This document shows positions 5,463 through 6,157 of a DNA stretch of 6,157 bases, piece after piece (within the stretch, counting starts at the first letter, position 1; each line of letters starts with the position of its first letter). The notes beneath the pieces were generated by a model. It saw nothing but the letters and a program-made list of their open reading frames with translations. It searched no databases and had not been told where the DNA came from. Source of the stretch: Armatimonadetes bacterium RBG_19FT_COMBO_69_19 (lineage in GTDB: Bacteria; Sysuimicrobiota; Sysuimicrobiia; Sysuimicrobiales; Kaftiobacteriaceae); the NCBI GenBank assembly GCA_001768125.1, contig MENB01000004.1, positions 1 to 6,157 of the forward strand, written 5' to 3'. A program made the translations under genes and the position numbers.

Positions 5463-6157
5463 TTAGACCCGGCCGCTGCGCGCTAGCCGAGCGTAGCGCT
5501 TGTACATGAGTGCGTCGAGGGCGCCCGCCTCGAGGGCGGCCTTCACCGCGCAGCGCGGCTCATGGGTATGCGAGCAGTCGCGGAAGTGACACGCCCCCGC
5601 CAGCGCGGAGATCTCGGGGAAGAGGTCATCAGCGGCGTCCGCGCCTTCATCCTCGACGAACCCGATCTGGCGGAGCCCCGGCGTGTCCACCACCAGCGCG
5701 GACCCGACCTGGAACACCGCGGCCCAGTTCGTGGTGTGGGCGCCCTTGCCGGTCGCGGCCAGCCCGCCGACGCGGAGCCGAAGGGTCGGATCAAGCGCAT
5801 TGAGCAAGCTCGACTTGCCCGCCCCCGAAGGACCGACGAAGGCGACGAGCTTTCCGTCGATCGCCTCCCGCAGTGCCTCGACGCCCTCCCCCGTGAGCGC
5901 GCTGGTGAGCACCACCGGGATCGTCGCGAGTCTGTAGCTCTCGACCACGTCCTCTACAGCCGTCCGCACGGCGAGGTCGATCTTGTTCCCGCAGACGAGC
6001 GCCAGGCAGCCGCCCTTGTGAGCGAGCGCCAGGTAGCGGTCGATCACCGTCGGCCGCAGGGGGCACGGCACGACGACGACGCCGAGGTCCAGATTGGCGA
6101 CGAGCACCTGCTCCGGCGCCGACTTGTCCGCAGGTGCCCGCCGGACCAACTGGGAAT
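5463..6157 (-). CDS. rsgA: Ribosome small-subunit biogenesis GTPase RsgA, C-terminal part (5' end outside window)
   Basis: This is the C-terminal ~231 residues of RsgA (YjeQ), a circularly permuted GTPase that acts in late 30S subunit maturation and in checking the decoding centre. Counting from the Leu codon at 6149, the permuted order is visible. G4 NKID (55-58) and G5 SAL (83-85) come first, followed by the P-loop GPSGAGKSSLLN (106-117), the G2 region GKGAHTT (135-141) and G3 DTPGLR (155-160). The zinc-binding C-terminal domain follows with C187, C192, H194 and C200 in CHFRDCSHTHEPRC. The frame remains open to the right edge, so the N-terminal OB domain and start codon are missing. The TTG at 6149 is an internal leucine. 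The gene ends at TAA 5463-5465, 72 bases before the next gene on the same strand. That gap has no convincing T-tailed terminator, so read-through is possible. Confidence 0.95.
   Translation of the reverse strand, partial: SQLVRRAPADKSAPEQVLVANLDLGVVVVPCPLRPTVIDRYLALAHKGGCLALVCGNKIDLAVRTAVEDVVESYRLATIPVVLTSALTGEGVEALREAIDGKLVAFVGPSGAGKSSLLNALDPTLRLRVGGLAATGKGAHTTNWAAVFQVGSALVVDTPGLRQIGFVEDEGADAADDLFPEISALAGACHFRDCSHTHEPRCAVKAALEAGALDALMYKRYARLARSGRV

Overview
The window is a densely coded, very GC-rich bacterial segment (roughly 70% G+C by eye, not counted). It carries an LLM/F420-type flavin oxidoreductase, a chromate transporter and a VIT1-type iron transporter. I cannot fix the taxon. High-GC lineages such as Actinobacteria, Chloroflexi, Rokubacteria/Methylomirabilota or Deltaproteobacteria-like groups all fit. 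Two neighbouring genes end at ordinary TGA stops, so the standard bacterial code applies.

Plus-strand half (1-3694): the 3' end of an LLM-class oxidoreductase comes first. A short spacer with a near-perfect palindrome follows. Next is a translationally coupled pair, a small DUF1232 membrane protein overlapping a full-length two-domain ChrA-type chromate transporter by ATGA. An intrinsic-terminator-like hairpin starts at the chrA stop codon. Beyond it is a complete class III PLP-dependent aminotransferase.

Minus-strand half (6157-3691): the genes are transcribed towards the aminotransferase. In order they are rsgA (5' end cut by the window edge), an AhpD/CMD-type peroxidase-like gene, and a ferritin-like/VIT1 fusion (MbfA-like iron transporter). 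The last gene meets the aminotransferase tail-to-tail, with both stop codons inside one TTAA.

The highlight is the AhpD-like gene at 4803-5390. Simple ORF calling splits it into two short pieces at an in-frame TGA (5154-5156). Both pieces are in one frame and together give a full-length 195-residue CMD-family protein. The TGA sits exactly at the second position of the redox CxxC motif (Cys76-Ser-Tyr-TGA, with His83 four residues later and Glu64 twelve residues before the Cys). Ten bases after the TGA is a perfect 7-bp hairpin with a GGU loop, which matches the layout of a bacterial SECIS element. I therefore read the gene as a selenoprotein with a CxxU active site. It has a strong Shine-Dalgarno site and lies 8 bases from the iron transporter gene, which suggests a small peroxide-plus-iron defence operon. 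No selenocysteine machinery (selA, selB, selC, selD) lies in the window.
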